A stretch of DNA of 64,000 nt, taken from contig JAKJXP020000091.1 of the NCBI GenBank assembly GCA_022225965.2, positions 124,001 to 188,000 of the forward strand, given 5' to 3'. The position numbers were made by a program, and so were the translations under genes. This DNA comes from Diatrype stigma. Taxonomy: Eukaryota; Ascomycota; Sordariomycetes; Xylariales; Diatrypaceae. Of this stretch, positions 36,361 through 48,234 are shown one piece after another; the stretch's first letter is position 1, and every line of letters starts with the position of its first letter. The notes beneath the pieces are model-generated. The model was not told the origin of the DNA, made no database searches, and saw nothing but the letters and a program-made list of their open reading frames with translations.

Positions 36361-39300
36361 TAATTCTAAGCTTATTTCTTTATTTAAAAAGGTCTATATA
36401 ATATTTTATATCCGAAAAGAATAATTACAAATTAAGGCTATAACTTAAAGCGCATTAAGGATTATCTTAAATACCCCATTAAAAATTAATAGGCGGAAAT
36501 TACCGAAATACGAATTAATAAATCCGATTTCCATAATGATGCAATTACCCGAAAAAACGGCTAAAGCCGTTTTATAAACGCGTAAAGAAATGCGATTCCA
36601 TATATTTATTTTTATTCGAAATATTCATTTAGGATTTAATAAAATACCGAAAATACGATTATAACGACGATTGGATTATATAAAAATTGCCCCTTTTATT
36701 TCGAAAGAAACCGTTATTTATGGCGAAAAAAAAAATAAATACGAAATTATTAAATAATTCATTTATTATAAACTTAAAAGCGCGGCTGCCGAAAACGATA
36801 TAAAAAGGTTTACTATTATGTTTGAAAATAATGAATTTTACGAAAACCTATTCGATAAATTCGAAAAATTGGCTATTATTTATAGCAAAAAAAAAGGCGA
36901 AACGGGTTTTCTTTTACTGCCTTAATTAAAGCTAAAAAGTTTGCCTTTTTTAGCATTAATAAAATCCTAATTTTAATAACGTTTAAGAACCTTTATGAAA
37001 AAAATCCAAAGGCCCTTTATTAAGAAATAAAAATACGTATTTTAATAACAATGGCTATTTAATTATAAGTCGAAAAAATAATCGAATTCGTTATAAAGTT
37101 AAATCGATTTATTCGAATTTTTTTCCGTTAAGCATATTATTTTAATAAACTTACGAAAAGCGAATTAATTTTTTATAATGCCGAGAAAAACATTAATTTT
37201 AATAAAAATATTTAATTATTAATTAATTAATTAAAAAAGCAAGTTTATAATATGCTAAATAAAAATAAAGAAATTAATGTCTTAAAAAAACGCCTATACG
37301 ATATTAGCTTATTTATCGGAAGTTTTAATGCCTTAAGCATTAAAAAAAATAATAAACTAAACGTTTCCGATTTTTATGCCAACGAAAAACAAAATAAAGT
37401 GAATTTCGAAAATTAATATTAGCAGATGCAAAATCGTCTTAAAATAAACGTTAATCATTTTGCCGATAACGAAACAAAGCTTGCAAAAATTAAGTCCTAT
37501 TTAAAGGGCACTGTTATAAAAAATACCCTATTTTATTTCCGTTTTATTTATTTCGATTAGATTATTATTTCCGAAAACCTTATGAAGTATTTTTGGATTA
37601 AATATAATAATTCCAATTGACTGGAAAAATTTAAAGCCGAATTCCGTCGTTTAAGACTTAATAACTTTACCGATTTCTTTACTTTTAAAAATAATTTCGT
37701 ACGATTAATTAAAAAGTATTATAAGCTTAAGAAATCCTGGAAATTCGAGTTTCGTAAAAAACTTTCCATTCGTATTCGAATCGCCTTAATTAATTATTAC
37801 TTAAACGATTCTGTTCCGTTTAATAAGTACGTTCGTTTTATAACTGAAATGGAATTATTTTATAAACAAAAATAACTAAATAAAACCGAACGAAATGCTT
37901 AACGATTATATTACAAAGGTTACGGAGGATTTAATAAAAGCGGTAATACTTAAGTAATTAACGGAAATCCAGATATTAATAATGGTAATAATCGTAATTA
38001 ACGCTTTATTTCCAAATAAGTCCGTTAATATGTATTTAAGGGAAAATGCTTCATTTGTACCGAAAAGGGATATACCTTTCGCGAATGCCTTAAGAATTCT
38101 AACCGCGGTTTAACCCTTTAAAAACGTAAAGCGAAAATTAATAATATCGTCGATCGTTATATTAAGCCGGAGTTTAATTTGCGTAAATTAATTTAAAACA
38201 TTAATAAATCGGAAAAATAATTACCCTGGAATATATGGATTTTTTTTTAGGGAAATTATTACGAGGGAATATCGGAATTGAAATATTATTTGATTTTTTA
38301 TAATAAATCCTTAAAAAAAAACCTTTGTTTTTTATTAATACCGTAGCTTATAATGGATTATTATTAACCATTAAATTTTCTTTTAGCGATATGAAAGCAA
38401 ATGGCTTTTTATTTATTAATATAAATTTTATAAAGAAAATATTAAAACGATTTTAAGCATTATTTATTACAGGTTTTACGCTTTATCGCATAAAAGGATT
38501 TAATAAATAAGCCATTTAACTAATCGATATTTTTATTTTCTTGAATTTTCGAATTTACGGACGAAAATTTAACCGAATACCCTTTATGGTTTTGGATATA
38601 AAATACGATGTTATTATTAAAAAAACATGGTTCGAACAATACGAAATAATAATCGACCCAACAAACCGTAAGCTTTTATTTTTTAACGAATAATTAATTA
38701 AGTCCACTTACGATATTGCCATAAATAACGTTATCGAACCGATGCTTAATACCGAAAGCAAATTCCAGGTTAAAATATACCGGCATTAAAAATTAATGAA
38801 TAAAAAAAATAAAAAATGCGAAAATGAAAAAAAAACGGTTCGTTTCGCGAAAGACCCTTTTTAAACGATGGAATTTACCGAACGCAAAAGTAAGGCCGAA
38901 ATTTTAAAACAAATGGAAAAAAAACTTAAAGACTTAGAAAAGATATAATTTGTTTCTTTTATTTCGAAACGCGATTATTTTCTATTACTTAAGCCCATAT
39001 ATTTCCGAATTATATAAAATAATATTGGTCATTAAAAAAAGACTTCCATATTACGATAATTCCTTAAAATACGTAAGATAAAAAGACAGTTTAATTCGAT
39101 AAACGAAAATAACTTTATTTCCGAAAAAAAGGAAAACTTTAAAAATGTATATCCGGAAAGAAATGCATAAGAACCTTATATCCTTCGGAAAGGATTTTGC
39201 TGATATAAATATCGCTTACCGGATATAGCTATAATTAAAGCAATAGCCTTTTAACATTTTACGAAAAATCCCGAAATAAAAGCAAGTATTATTATAATTA

Positions 39301-42300
39301 CTTTATATAAAATTAACAAAATTATCGAAGATAAATACAATTAAGCCTTAATGCCTCGTAATAAAAAAGAGCTTAAAAACCGAATGGTTAATATAATATT
39401 AAAGACTTATTACGAATATTTAAATATATTTAATAAAACAAAATCGAATAATTTATTACTTTTTCGAAATAAACCTTAGGATAAAATAAATTACAAAATA
39501 AAGATTAAAGGAAATCCTAAAAACTTAAAATTTAGCCTTTTATATAAAATGTCCCTTAAAAAATTGGAAACTTATCGAAAGTATTTAATTAATAATATCC
39601 AAAAAGGCTTTATCGTTTTAAACGGCATTCCATGGATTGTATCCGTTTTAATAACTTCAAAGCTTAAAGAAGAATTATAATTTTATATAAATTTTCGTAA
39701 ATTAAACGCCCTTATTATTAAAAATCGATATTTGTTACTTTTAATTAAGAAAACCTTAATTCGAATTTTAAAAGCAAAGATTTTTACCAAAATAAATATC
39801 CGATAAGCCTTTTATTATATACGTATCCGACCCGAAAACGAAAACCTAATTATATTTAAAACAAGATATGAAATATATAAATATAAAGTGCTTTCTTTTA
39901 ATTTAATTAACGGTTTTGTTATTTTTAACGGTTTATTAATAACGCGTTATTCGATTATTTGGATAACTTTTATAACGCATATATCGATAATATCCTAATA
40001 TTTTTCGAAAACATAAATAATTACGTTTAATATATTAATAAGGTCTTATAACGTTTCCGTAAAATAAGGTTATAAATTAACTTAAATAAATGCGAATTCC
40101 ATGTAATAAAAACTAAATTCTTAAGGTTTATTATTGGTATATACGGAATCGCAATGAATTCCGCGAAAACGGCGATATTAAAGGATTAAAAAATCCCGAA
40201 AAATCTTAAAGAAATGCAATTCTTTTTAGGATTTCATAACTTTTACCGTAAATTCGTATACGAATATAATCGAATTATACGACCTTTAATAAAGTTAATA
40301 CGTAAAGATAAAATATTCGATATAACCAAAACAAACCGCATAATCGCCTTTAAAATTTTTAAAAAAAAGTTAATAACGGCATTCATATTGCGATACTTTT
40401 TATATAACCTGGAAACTAAAATTGAAACCGATGCCTTAAATGGCGTAATAGCCGGCGTATTCCTATAAAGAACCTTTAAAAAAAAATTAATATCCAATAA
40501 CCTATTATTTCGAAAACATGCAAGGTACGAAACATAATTACTTAATATACGATAAGGAATTAATAACAATCGTATATGCATTATAAGCTTAACGATTAAA
40601 ATTAATAGGCCTTTAACGTAAAAAGCCATTTTTAATTATTATCGATTACCGAATTTTTAAATACTTTATTACCAAATAAACATTAAATATAAAATAAGCG
40701 GAATAAATAAAAATATTATTTTAATATTACTTTATAATCGAATATCGATTAAGAAAAGATAATGTATTATTTAATATTTCTTTTCCGTAAATCGAAAGAC
40801 TTTAAGACATAAAAAGAAAAAAAAAATGCATACCGTATTATAGTATTGTTTTAATAAATATCAAAATACGCAAATAAGTTACAAAACAATATAAAAACCA
40901 ATATAATTTCGATTCATATCGATGCATTATGTCCCTTAAATAAAAACCTCGAATTATTCGACATAACTGGAATGGAATTAATTAATAAGGTTTTAAATGC
41001 GAATGTAATATGCCTAAAGCTGGAAATATACCGTAACCGTACGAAGAATATAAAAACCCGTAATTTCTTTATATAAGAAAGGTTAATATTTTGGAAGAAT
41101 CGTTTAGTAATACCTTTCGTTAATAATTTACGTACGTAATTATTTAAGAAAATATATTATTGCATAATAACAGAATACCTTAAACGTTATAAAATACGGA
41201 AGTTAATTTTAAAAAAATATTAATGGCTAAGCTGGGTTATTAATATTATTTAATTCGTAAATAATTACTTATATAAGGCCTTTAAAAATTTTACGGATAA
41301 GATTCCAGGTTTATTGCATTTTTTATTTATACTTATAAAACTTTGGAGTTATATCGTTATGAATTTTTATTTCATGCTTATAAATAAGTTTGGAAAAAAT
41401 AACGTATTCGTTATAATAAATCGTTTAAATAAAAGGTTTTGGAATGTTCTTTATATTAAATCAGCCATCGCCAAAAATGCCGCGATAATATATTATTACG
41501 GCCTTTATTATATATACGGAATATTATAAATTATCGTTAATAACCGAAAACCATAATTTACCGCCGATTTTATAAACGAACTATCCAAATTATTCGGTAT
41601 TAAATAAAAGTTATTTTTAATTGGATATTTCCAAATAATAGGTTAAGCCGAAATTATAAACAAATATATAAACTAACGATTACAAATTTTCATTAATTAT
41701 TATCAAAATAATTAATCCTTCGTTATATCCGTAATGGATTTTATATAAACGAATTTAACCCATAAATCCATAAAATTGTTTCCTTATAAAATAAAGCTGG
41801 AATTTCCAATATTCCAATCCTTTAATTAAAATAAGCAAACCATTAATTTCGAGAATATTTCGGTTAAGAAAAAGCTTAATAAAAAAAAAGCACAACTAAT
41901 TGCCGATATATTATAAAAATTTCTTATTTCCGCCCGAAAAGCATTTGCAAAGTTATAAAAACGAATATGCATATAAGCTAATAAATACCGCAAAAAACCG
42001 GATTTCGGTTTAAAAAATAAGGTATATATTTAAAAAAAAAAGAATATATAAACGGATTAATTAAGCAATAAATTGGATTATCCAATAATAAAAAATCATT
42101 ACCGAATAATCGAAATGGACGGATATTCTTATAAACTTAATTTATTATCGTTATAAAAAGGTTTTTATATTTTTTACGCAAACCGATTGCGGAAATTCCC
42201 GAATATTTCTTTATTAAAACAAATACCCGATAACCTAAACGATAAAAAAATTAATTCCAATAACGAAAAAAAATAAAAAGTCGATTAAGTATTATTATTA

Positions 42301-42815
42301 CGTTTATATTACGAAAAACTGCAATATTATATATAATAAAAAAAATAAAATCCAAATCTTAAATGGTATAATACTAAAGGTTTTAAAAATAATCCGATTA
42401 TACTACAAAAATACCACGACGAAAACCCGAAACAAGCAGGCCTTCCGGTACGACTTAAAACATAGCGACGAGCCGCTAAATACGATAAATTTAATCCACC
42501 CCACGAAAACGATAATACGGCGGCGCCAATTTCCGCAAAAGAACTACACAGGAAAAAGTTTAATGGGACTAAAGGAAAATAACTAATAAAATGGTTAATA
42601 AATTACCTTTAAATCAAATTAATAATAGCGACTATAAGAAATACATAACGCTACGTATTTAAGTATTAAGAGCCCGATAATATAATAAAGAAATGCATAA
42701 ATCCGAAAATACCCCTCCGTTATTTAAAAAGCAGTCGCGATTTAAGCCCCGATTAAATTATTCCTTTTTATAAAAAAAAAGCTTCGAAACGCGGCTTTTT
42801 TAAAGGAGAAGGTAA
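36361..42815 (+). pseudogene. gypsy-2 gag-pol remains
   Basis: A capsid-like gag segment is readable near 37630-37870 (LNNFTDFFTFKNNFVRLIKKY, stops nearby). At 38047-38088 a zinc knuckle reads C-x2-C-x4-Y-x4-C, where the expected His has become Tyr (CAT to TAT). The reverse transcriptase active site at 39980-39991 reads Y-I-D-N. The frame at 40214-40468 carries the RT/RNase H junction (MQFFLGFHNFYRKFVYEYN, then ETDALNGVIAGVFL). Integrase core sequence follows at about 41300-41700 (NRLNKRF, FTADFINELSKLFGI-like). All frames contain stops, so it is inactive. Confidence 0.78.
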
Positions 42816-43047
42816 TATTACGATAGCCATAAGTACAATATTACATATAGCCAGAATGTACATACAAAAAGATAAGGATAAGGAATAGAACAAGTGGGTC
42901 CAGCATTAAAACCGCAGCACTTATTAAAGCAATAGTCTTCCTGCTTTTGCTGTTTTAATTCCTTCCTTTTCTTTCTTTTTTAGCTTAGAATTTTACATAG
43001 CTAATGGAATTCGGATTTGCGAAACAAAGCCATAATAGTCCGTAATA
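42816..43047 (+). repeat. 3' LTR of gypsy-2
   Basis: 232 bp, preceded by a purine tract and followed by the CGACG pentamer of the target duplication. Confidence 0.88.
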
Positions 43048-44046
43048 CGACGTATTCATTAACGATTTATGAATTCGGAATCGTTATTAGTTACGTAATA
43101 AAGAATTTCGTTTACGGCGCGTTATATTAAACCTATCGATATATAATAATCCGTTAATATATAACGATAAAACTAAATACGAAACGCCAATTTTTTTAAA
43201 TCCTGCAATAAGGGTTTTTTATGATTTTAAGTTCGTAAGTAATAGCTATAAAAACGGTTTAGCACTTGTTAATATAAAGCATTCGCTTTTTTAGCAATTA
43301 CCTTAACGTTAAAATATCGATTATTAATATAATTATTTACGGCTATTTAAATCCGGGCTTCGACGAGGCCGTTAGAATCCTTAATGGCAACGTATAATTA
43401 ATTATTACGAATAATTTAAAAAAACATATTATAAGCGTTAAGTAAGTAGTATATAATTTAAATGGCTTCGATTAAAATAATTTAATATAAGTATTAAATT
43501 TAGCAATTCGGCGAAAACCCTTTAAATTCTTACGTTTTACGAAAGCGTTTAAATAAGTTATTAGGAATTTATATACGGCGTTAAAATTTCTTATAATAAT
43601 ACCAATTATTTTCTTTTATTATATATAAATTTATTAATTTTTAAGAAAACCTTTAATAATATCTTTAAAAACGTTATATACGATTTCGTTGCATTATTCT
43701 TAACGTTTAAAACAATTAATTAATTCGAAAATTAACGATTAACAGTATTTAAAACGTTAATTTCCGGCTTTATTTTGAATTAAATCGCTATAGCGTTAGT
43801 TAATATATATCCGTATTCGAAGATCAGTTATTAGCATTTGGGTTATTTAAATATGCATTTATTAAAAGATTAACTTATAAAGTAATATATCCCGTTCCAT
43901 ACAAAATAGCAGAAACCGGATATATATAAGCACTAATACGTTTTACATGGTTATATAGGACTTAATGACCGGAATAAACGTAAGTAAATGGGCCGATCTT
44001 AGGCGAAATAAGTAGCTGCTTTCTGCTTTGTACCTGCAATAATATA

Positions 44047-45226
44047 ATCATTCCCTAATACAAATCCGGCGAGAAGCTACAATACATAGTATTGTACTGT
44101 TACTCGTATAATCATGGGCATTCCCTCCCGTAGCCAAGCCGCTTACCAACATTACAATCCCTATTGGGCACGATGCATCATAGGTAAGGATTCTAGCGCG
44201 TCGGTATCCGTCGATAGATAGATCTCGGGGAGGGCGACATGCATACGGCCTGGCATCTGGCCTGGAATACATAGTATTTGGTCTGGAATCTCTGACCTGG
44301 AGTCCTACCTTGCTACCTCGGTACCTAGCACGCACAACAATGTTCGGCAGGGAATCATCCCAGTGGGCTAAAAGAGCACCCGGAATCCACACGGCATCGG
44401 CTATGGGCGAATTGTATTCCATACGACACACGTGTGATGGACAGATTTGGACTCTAGCTTTGTACCTGCATGTGCCCTCACGATGGCGGGCTCCGGCCTT
44501 GGAATCTCCCACAGCAGCACCTGGCAACCCTGCACGCTGGGGCGATGGATGACCCCACCAGCCCACCAGGGCGATCCGCTGCATGAGGTCCAGGGTCCAA
44601 TCGACGTTATGACGTTGTAATATGCACGATGCGACAGGCAGAGCTGGGCAGAGCAAGAAAAAACCAACGGCGTACGCGACGTTAATGTGTCACATCGAAC
44701 CATCGCTGCCGTGGCTAGCTGTCCGTGGCTTGAGAATCCGAATTCTCTAGAGGCGGGCGTGACCAATTTTCCTTTTCCCGACATTCGAATATCCAGCCGG
44801 TTTGGATGGCCTAACCAGAATATCTCCCGCGCGCCAATCAATGCCTGTGAATCAATCGTGCATGTATGTATTTAAGCTCATCCTTCCAAGGTCTGGTTTC
44901 GTGGATCGCGCGGTATGTTGAAATGTTCGAGGTTCCCCACCACTGAGTAACTGCATCGTATCACTTAACCCCGCACTTTCACAGGCCATCCCATACCTGC
45001 ACAAAAGCTCCTACAGAGCATCCATACATACTATACATACCGTACATACCATTTCTACCAACCATATCTCGAGGGCGAATCCTGACCAGGGGATCTAAGC
45101 CCTGATTCAACTACAAAATTCGTGTTCCTGTTCCTGTTCCTATTCCCGTTCTTGTTCCTGCTCCCGTCCCTGTCCCTGCCCCTTTTTAGTTTGTTGCCCC
45201 TGCTCGACTATGCCCAGAAGGTAAAG
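44047..45226. other. Right flank of the transposon block and promoter of the N-acyltransferase
   Basis: Base composition returns abruptly to normal after 44046. A 200-codon open frame on minus (44048-44656) has no ATG at its start and no recognisable features. The last 150 bp before the gene are rich in TACATAC-type and CCTGTTCC-type short repeats (45020-45180). Confidence 0.4.
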
Positions 45227-46879
45227 ATGGCACCGTCCATTGTCCATCTCCCGGACGGACAGAACTTCACTGTCCAACCCGTGTTTTCTGGCTTGTTCTT
45301 CAAGTCCAACGACCTCAACACCCATCCCACCCCATTTCCGGCTGGGTGGACTGTAGTTCTGCATAGCGAGGACAACCCGGACAATGACGATATCGATGGC
45401 GCCGCGGAGGGGGACAACAGCAGCGAAGGCGGCCGTTCTGCTGCCAGAGGGAACCATATTCACAAGTACAGCAAGCCCACCTTGCAGAATGACACTGTCT
45501 TCATCTCGTCCATCTCGAACCCCTCGAGCAGCGACTACAGACCCCCCGCGAGCGCGTCCCGCCAGATCGCGCTGATGGTGTGGATCACGCTGTACTGGTA
45601 CTTCCAGCAGCCCGAGCCGGCCCCGTACCTCGAGACCAAGCAGTCGCGGCTCACGCCCGCCGCCGCGAAGCCCAAGGGCGAGTGGCGCATCCGCATCAAG
45701 CGCGAGGGGGTGCTGCGCACCCGGAATATGATTCCCAAGCTTGAGCGCATGGGCCTGATCTGCACCATGGAGTCGGCCGTGGGCACCGGCACCGACGAGG
45801 GCCACCAGGGCTGGGACCACATGTTCGTCACGAGGAGCATGTTCTGGCAGATCCCCAGCGGCCTGTTCCTCTTCACCCTGCAGCCGATGACGATGGCGCG
45901 GGCCACCTCCTCGCACCCCGGGTCGCCCGCCAGCAGTCGGCCGACCTCGCCCATCCGAAGCGAGTCGCCGTACAAGCACCACCACCACCTGCCCTCGACC
46001 GGCAGCATGCTCTCCGTGGATGCGCAGTCGTCGAGCGGCGTCGTCGCCGTGCCCGGCCTGCCCATCGGCCCGTACTTCTCCCCGTCGGGCCTGCCGACCT
46101 ACTACCCGCCGCCCCCGCTCCAGTACACCATCACGCACAACATCCGGCACCCGATCCGGCGCAAGCCGCCGCGCATGGGCGAGATCTTCTACACGCGCTT
46201 CGTGCCGAGCGTGGGCAAGTACCTGTCCTTCCGGGTGGCCTCGCTCTCGCCGAAGCCCGTGCCGAACCTCGGCCCCATCACCGCCGACCCGCAGCGCGAC
46301 ACCGCGCACCAGCACCTGTGCATGCTGGACGACACCTCCCTCCTGCAGATGTGGCTGGCGAAGCCGCGCGTCTCGGCCTTCTGGGGCCAGTACCACGCCA
46401 CGTTCCTGTCCGACGCGCTGCGGTCGCGCCACTCGTTCCCCGTCATCGGCCTGTGGGACGGCGTCCCCTTCGGCTACTTCGAGATCTACTGGGTGAAGGA
46501 GGACGCGCTGGGCCGCCACATGGGCATGGGCACCGGCGGCGCGCAGGACTTCGACCGCGGCCTGCACGTCCTGGTCGGCGAGGAGTGGGCCCGCGGCCGC
46601 GTCCAGCAGTGGCTGTCTGGCCTCGTCCACTGGTGCTGGCAGGTCGAGAACCGGACTATGAACATCTACCTCGAGCCGCGGGTCGATAACGAGAGGTACG
46701 CATCATATACACATACATAATACTTGCTTTTCTTTTTCATGGCTGACTCATTTCGTATCAGACTTATCAAGCACTTGCAGACAGCGGGTTTCTCGAAAGA
46801 GCGGGAGATTGCGTTCCCGCACAAGCAGTCCTGTCTGTGCCGTTTACAGAGAGAAGTTTGGGAGGGCCCGGCCTTATGA
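45227..46879 (+). CDS. sidF: Siderophore-type N5-hydroxyornithine acyltransferase (SidF/IucB-like GNAT), 2 exons
   Basis: It likely acylates N5-hydroxyornithine, the hydroxamate-forming step of fungal siderophores; SidF uses anhydromevalonyl-CoA in fusarinine synthesis. Exons 45227-46695 and 46762-46879 join across a 66-nt intron (GTACGC donor, ATCAG acceptor), giving 528 aa. I start at MAPSIVHLPDGQNF, since the longer open frame upstream lacks an ATG and would add only a hydrophobic low-complexity tail. The C-terminal GNAT domain shows HSFPVIGLWDGVPFGYFEIY, RGLHVLVGEEWARG and IYLEPRVDNER, and exon 2 adds AGFSKEREIAFPHKQS. The middle holds a Ser/Pro/His-rich insert (about residues 225-270), which lengthens it relative to family members of about 460 aa. 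SidF, SidL and an orphan IucB-like role are not separable here. No SidA, SidD or transporter lies nearby. Confidence 0.85.
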
Positions 46880-46899
46880 GATGGGAATGAAAAAGGCCA

Positions 46900-46933
<34 letters not shown>

Positions 46934-46943
46934 NNNNNNNNNN
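46934..46943. other. Assembly gap (10 N) between a poly-G and a poly-C run
   Basis: Ten N follow a run of about 30 G (46903-46932) and precede a run of about 20 C. This is a scaffold join inside homopolymers, so the true distance and the local sequence are unknown. It lies only 55 bp after the acyltransferase stop, which is itself in clean sequence. Confidence 0.95.
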
Positions 46944-48234
46944 CCGCGCCCTCCCCCCCCCCCCCCCCCCCGCGCAGGCCAAGCGTTACACAAGAGTTGT
47001 ACAGGATCGAAAAAAAGAAAATGTCGGGACTGCTTGGATGTAACATGACATCCACTATGAATGTGACCAGGAGGTCAGGACTCACAATGAAGTACCGGGG
47101 AAACCAGGCAGGTTAGGTACTTCACCCGGCGGTTGATGACGCGCGCCTGATCATCGTGCCATAAAGGCGATGGAAAGGCATTGATTGAATAAGGAGATAG
47201 ACGGGCACGATTTACGATAAACGAATGCATATAAGAGAGCGTTACAAGCTGCGGAGCATACCACACAACATGCCTTGTCTACGTCTTACACGAAAGCCAT
47301 AACAAATTACAATCATGGTCACGGCGGTTTGAGGCACGGTCCTATCTACCTAGTTATACCGAGTTTTGGTTTAGGGACCAGTCGACTATTGTGTTATGTT
47401 TACATAGCTTCCAAGTATGGGTTAGCCAATCAACAAAGTCGGTCGGTCATCTTAATGACCTGTCACTGGAAGCTTTCCTGGCTCAACGGGCTCGGGTAAA
47501 TAGCTGTCTAGCTCTGCTGAAGCATGGCCATTTCGATAATTACAGGGTGAGTTTATAACCCAATTCCACCAGTGATAATCAACTGCTTGCGTGGTCGACT
47601 CTGTCGGTTCCTTCTGCAGTCTACTGTCACAGGCTCGGCCTTCTGCGATTTGGGCGACGGCGGCGGCAACCTCCTCCAGGATACCACCGTATGTCCTACC
47701 ACGGGGTTACATACATCCAGAGTTATTCAGCACTGTAAGCTTGTATAGCCTTTTCGACCCTACATGGCTAAAAGGACTAATAACCCTAACTCCTAAATAA
47801 ATTACGTGCGCTAGGCTGCAATAGAGGCCTCGTGAGAAAAAAGAAGAAGAAAAAGGTTTCAGGCCCTCATCCAGTATCAGGCCCCCATCCCGCAGGAATT
47901 CATCACATATCAGTCAAGATCCTTCAGCTTAACAACATCTCTTGTTACAGCGCCTTCCTAAGAAAGGTCCCTCCCATAGTGACTGAAGTCCCAGTCATCC
48001 ACACACAGGTCAGGGGCTGATACGTTCATAGCTTTCTTCTGAAAATCAGGCCGATTTTGCTACTGGGGCTATATCCAGGTATGGAGACTAGATGTTGGTG
48101 CCTCATATACTTCTATCATGTAATATTGCTATGTTTACCAACGAAGTAATTCAGCCAATTCACTCGCATATCTTATTCCAAATCCAGGGCTCGCTCTCAA
48201 CCTACAGAGTTCCACCTAGCGAATAGTGATCCAG
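46944..48234. other. Intergenic region, no gene seen
   Basis: Only short frames without domain features are present. It carries the 3' flanks of the acyltransferase (+) and of the FAD oxidase (-). Confidence 0.4.

Larger units (their letters stand above)
36129..43047 (+). mobile_element. Ty3/gypsy LTR retrotransposon (gypsy-2), 6,919 bp, inserted in the TIR element
   Basis: Two 232-bp LTRs (36129-36360 and 42816-43047) align without gaps. Both run TATTACG...CGTAATA, as TGTTACG...CGTAACA would read after RIP. Flanking pentamers are CGGCG (36124-36128) and CGACG (43048-43052), one G/A apart. A purine tract (AAAGGAGAAGG, 42802-42812) lies just before the 3' LTR. The gag-pol relic between the LTRs reads on +. 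The structural borders are the best defined of the whole block. Confidence 0.88.
31876..44012. mobile_element. TIR DNA transposon inserted at TA in the copia 3' LTR, itself split by gypsy-2
   Basis: The ends are inverted repeats of at least 50 bp: 31876-31928 begins CTCATTCCGCCTAAGATCGG, and the reverse complement of 43962-44012 begins CTTATTTCGCCTAAGATCGG. Differences are mostly C/T. TA dinucleotides sit at 31874-31875 and 44013-44014, a TA target duplication. Removing gypsy-2 (and its duplicated target) leaves about 5.2 kb. On the minus strand near 32150-32660 a coherent but stop-ridden protein appears (IPQECC, KQFEKANKKIYGRL, FALNPIKKKDYENADFVMKN, KMRPDKKTLNK). I do not recognise a transposase, so the superfamily is open; TA targets suggest, but do not prove, Tc1/mariner/pogo relationship. 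Confidence 0.72.
18594..44041 (+). mobile_element. Ty1/copia LTR retrotransposon, RIP-mutated and split by two later insertions
   Basis: The outer shell of the nested complex. Its 5' LTR is 18594-18729 and its 3' LTR is in two pieces (31767-31875 and 44015-44041), each totalling 136 bp. Both begin TATT(G/A)CG and end GCAATA, which is what TG..CA ends become after CpA-to-TpA mutation. Flanking pentamers are GTATG (18589-18593) and ATATA (44042-44046), which match if two G-to-A changes are allowed. Copia order is seen on +: gag and pre-integrase part, then integrase, reverse transcriptase and RNase H. Insertions at 21235-28502 and 31876-44012 account for most of its apparent length; without them it is about 6 kb. 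Confidence 0.8.

Noticed and set aside
44048..44656. 202-codon open frame on minus beside the transposon block
   Set aside because: It starts at TTG, has no ATG near the beginning and its translation shows no domain or coding pattern; it is probably chance in GC-normal DNA.
45140..46630. 496-codon open frame on minus opposite the acyltransferase
   Set aside because: It is a shadow of the GC-rich acyltransferase exon; the + frame has the conserved GNAT motifs and the spliced C-terminus.
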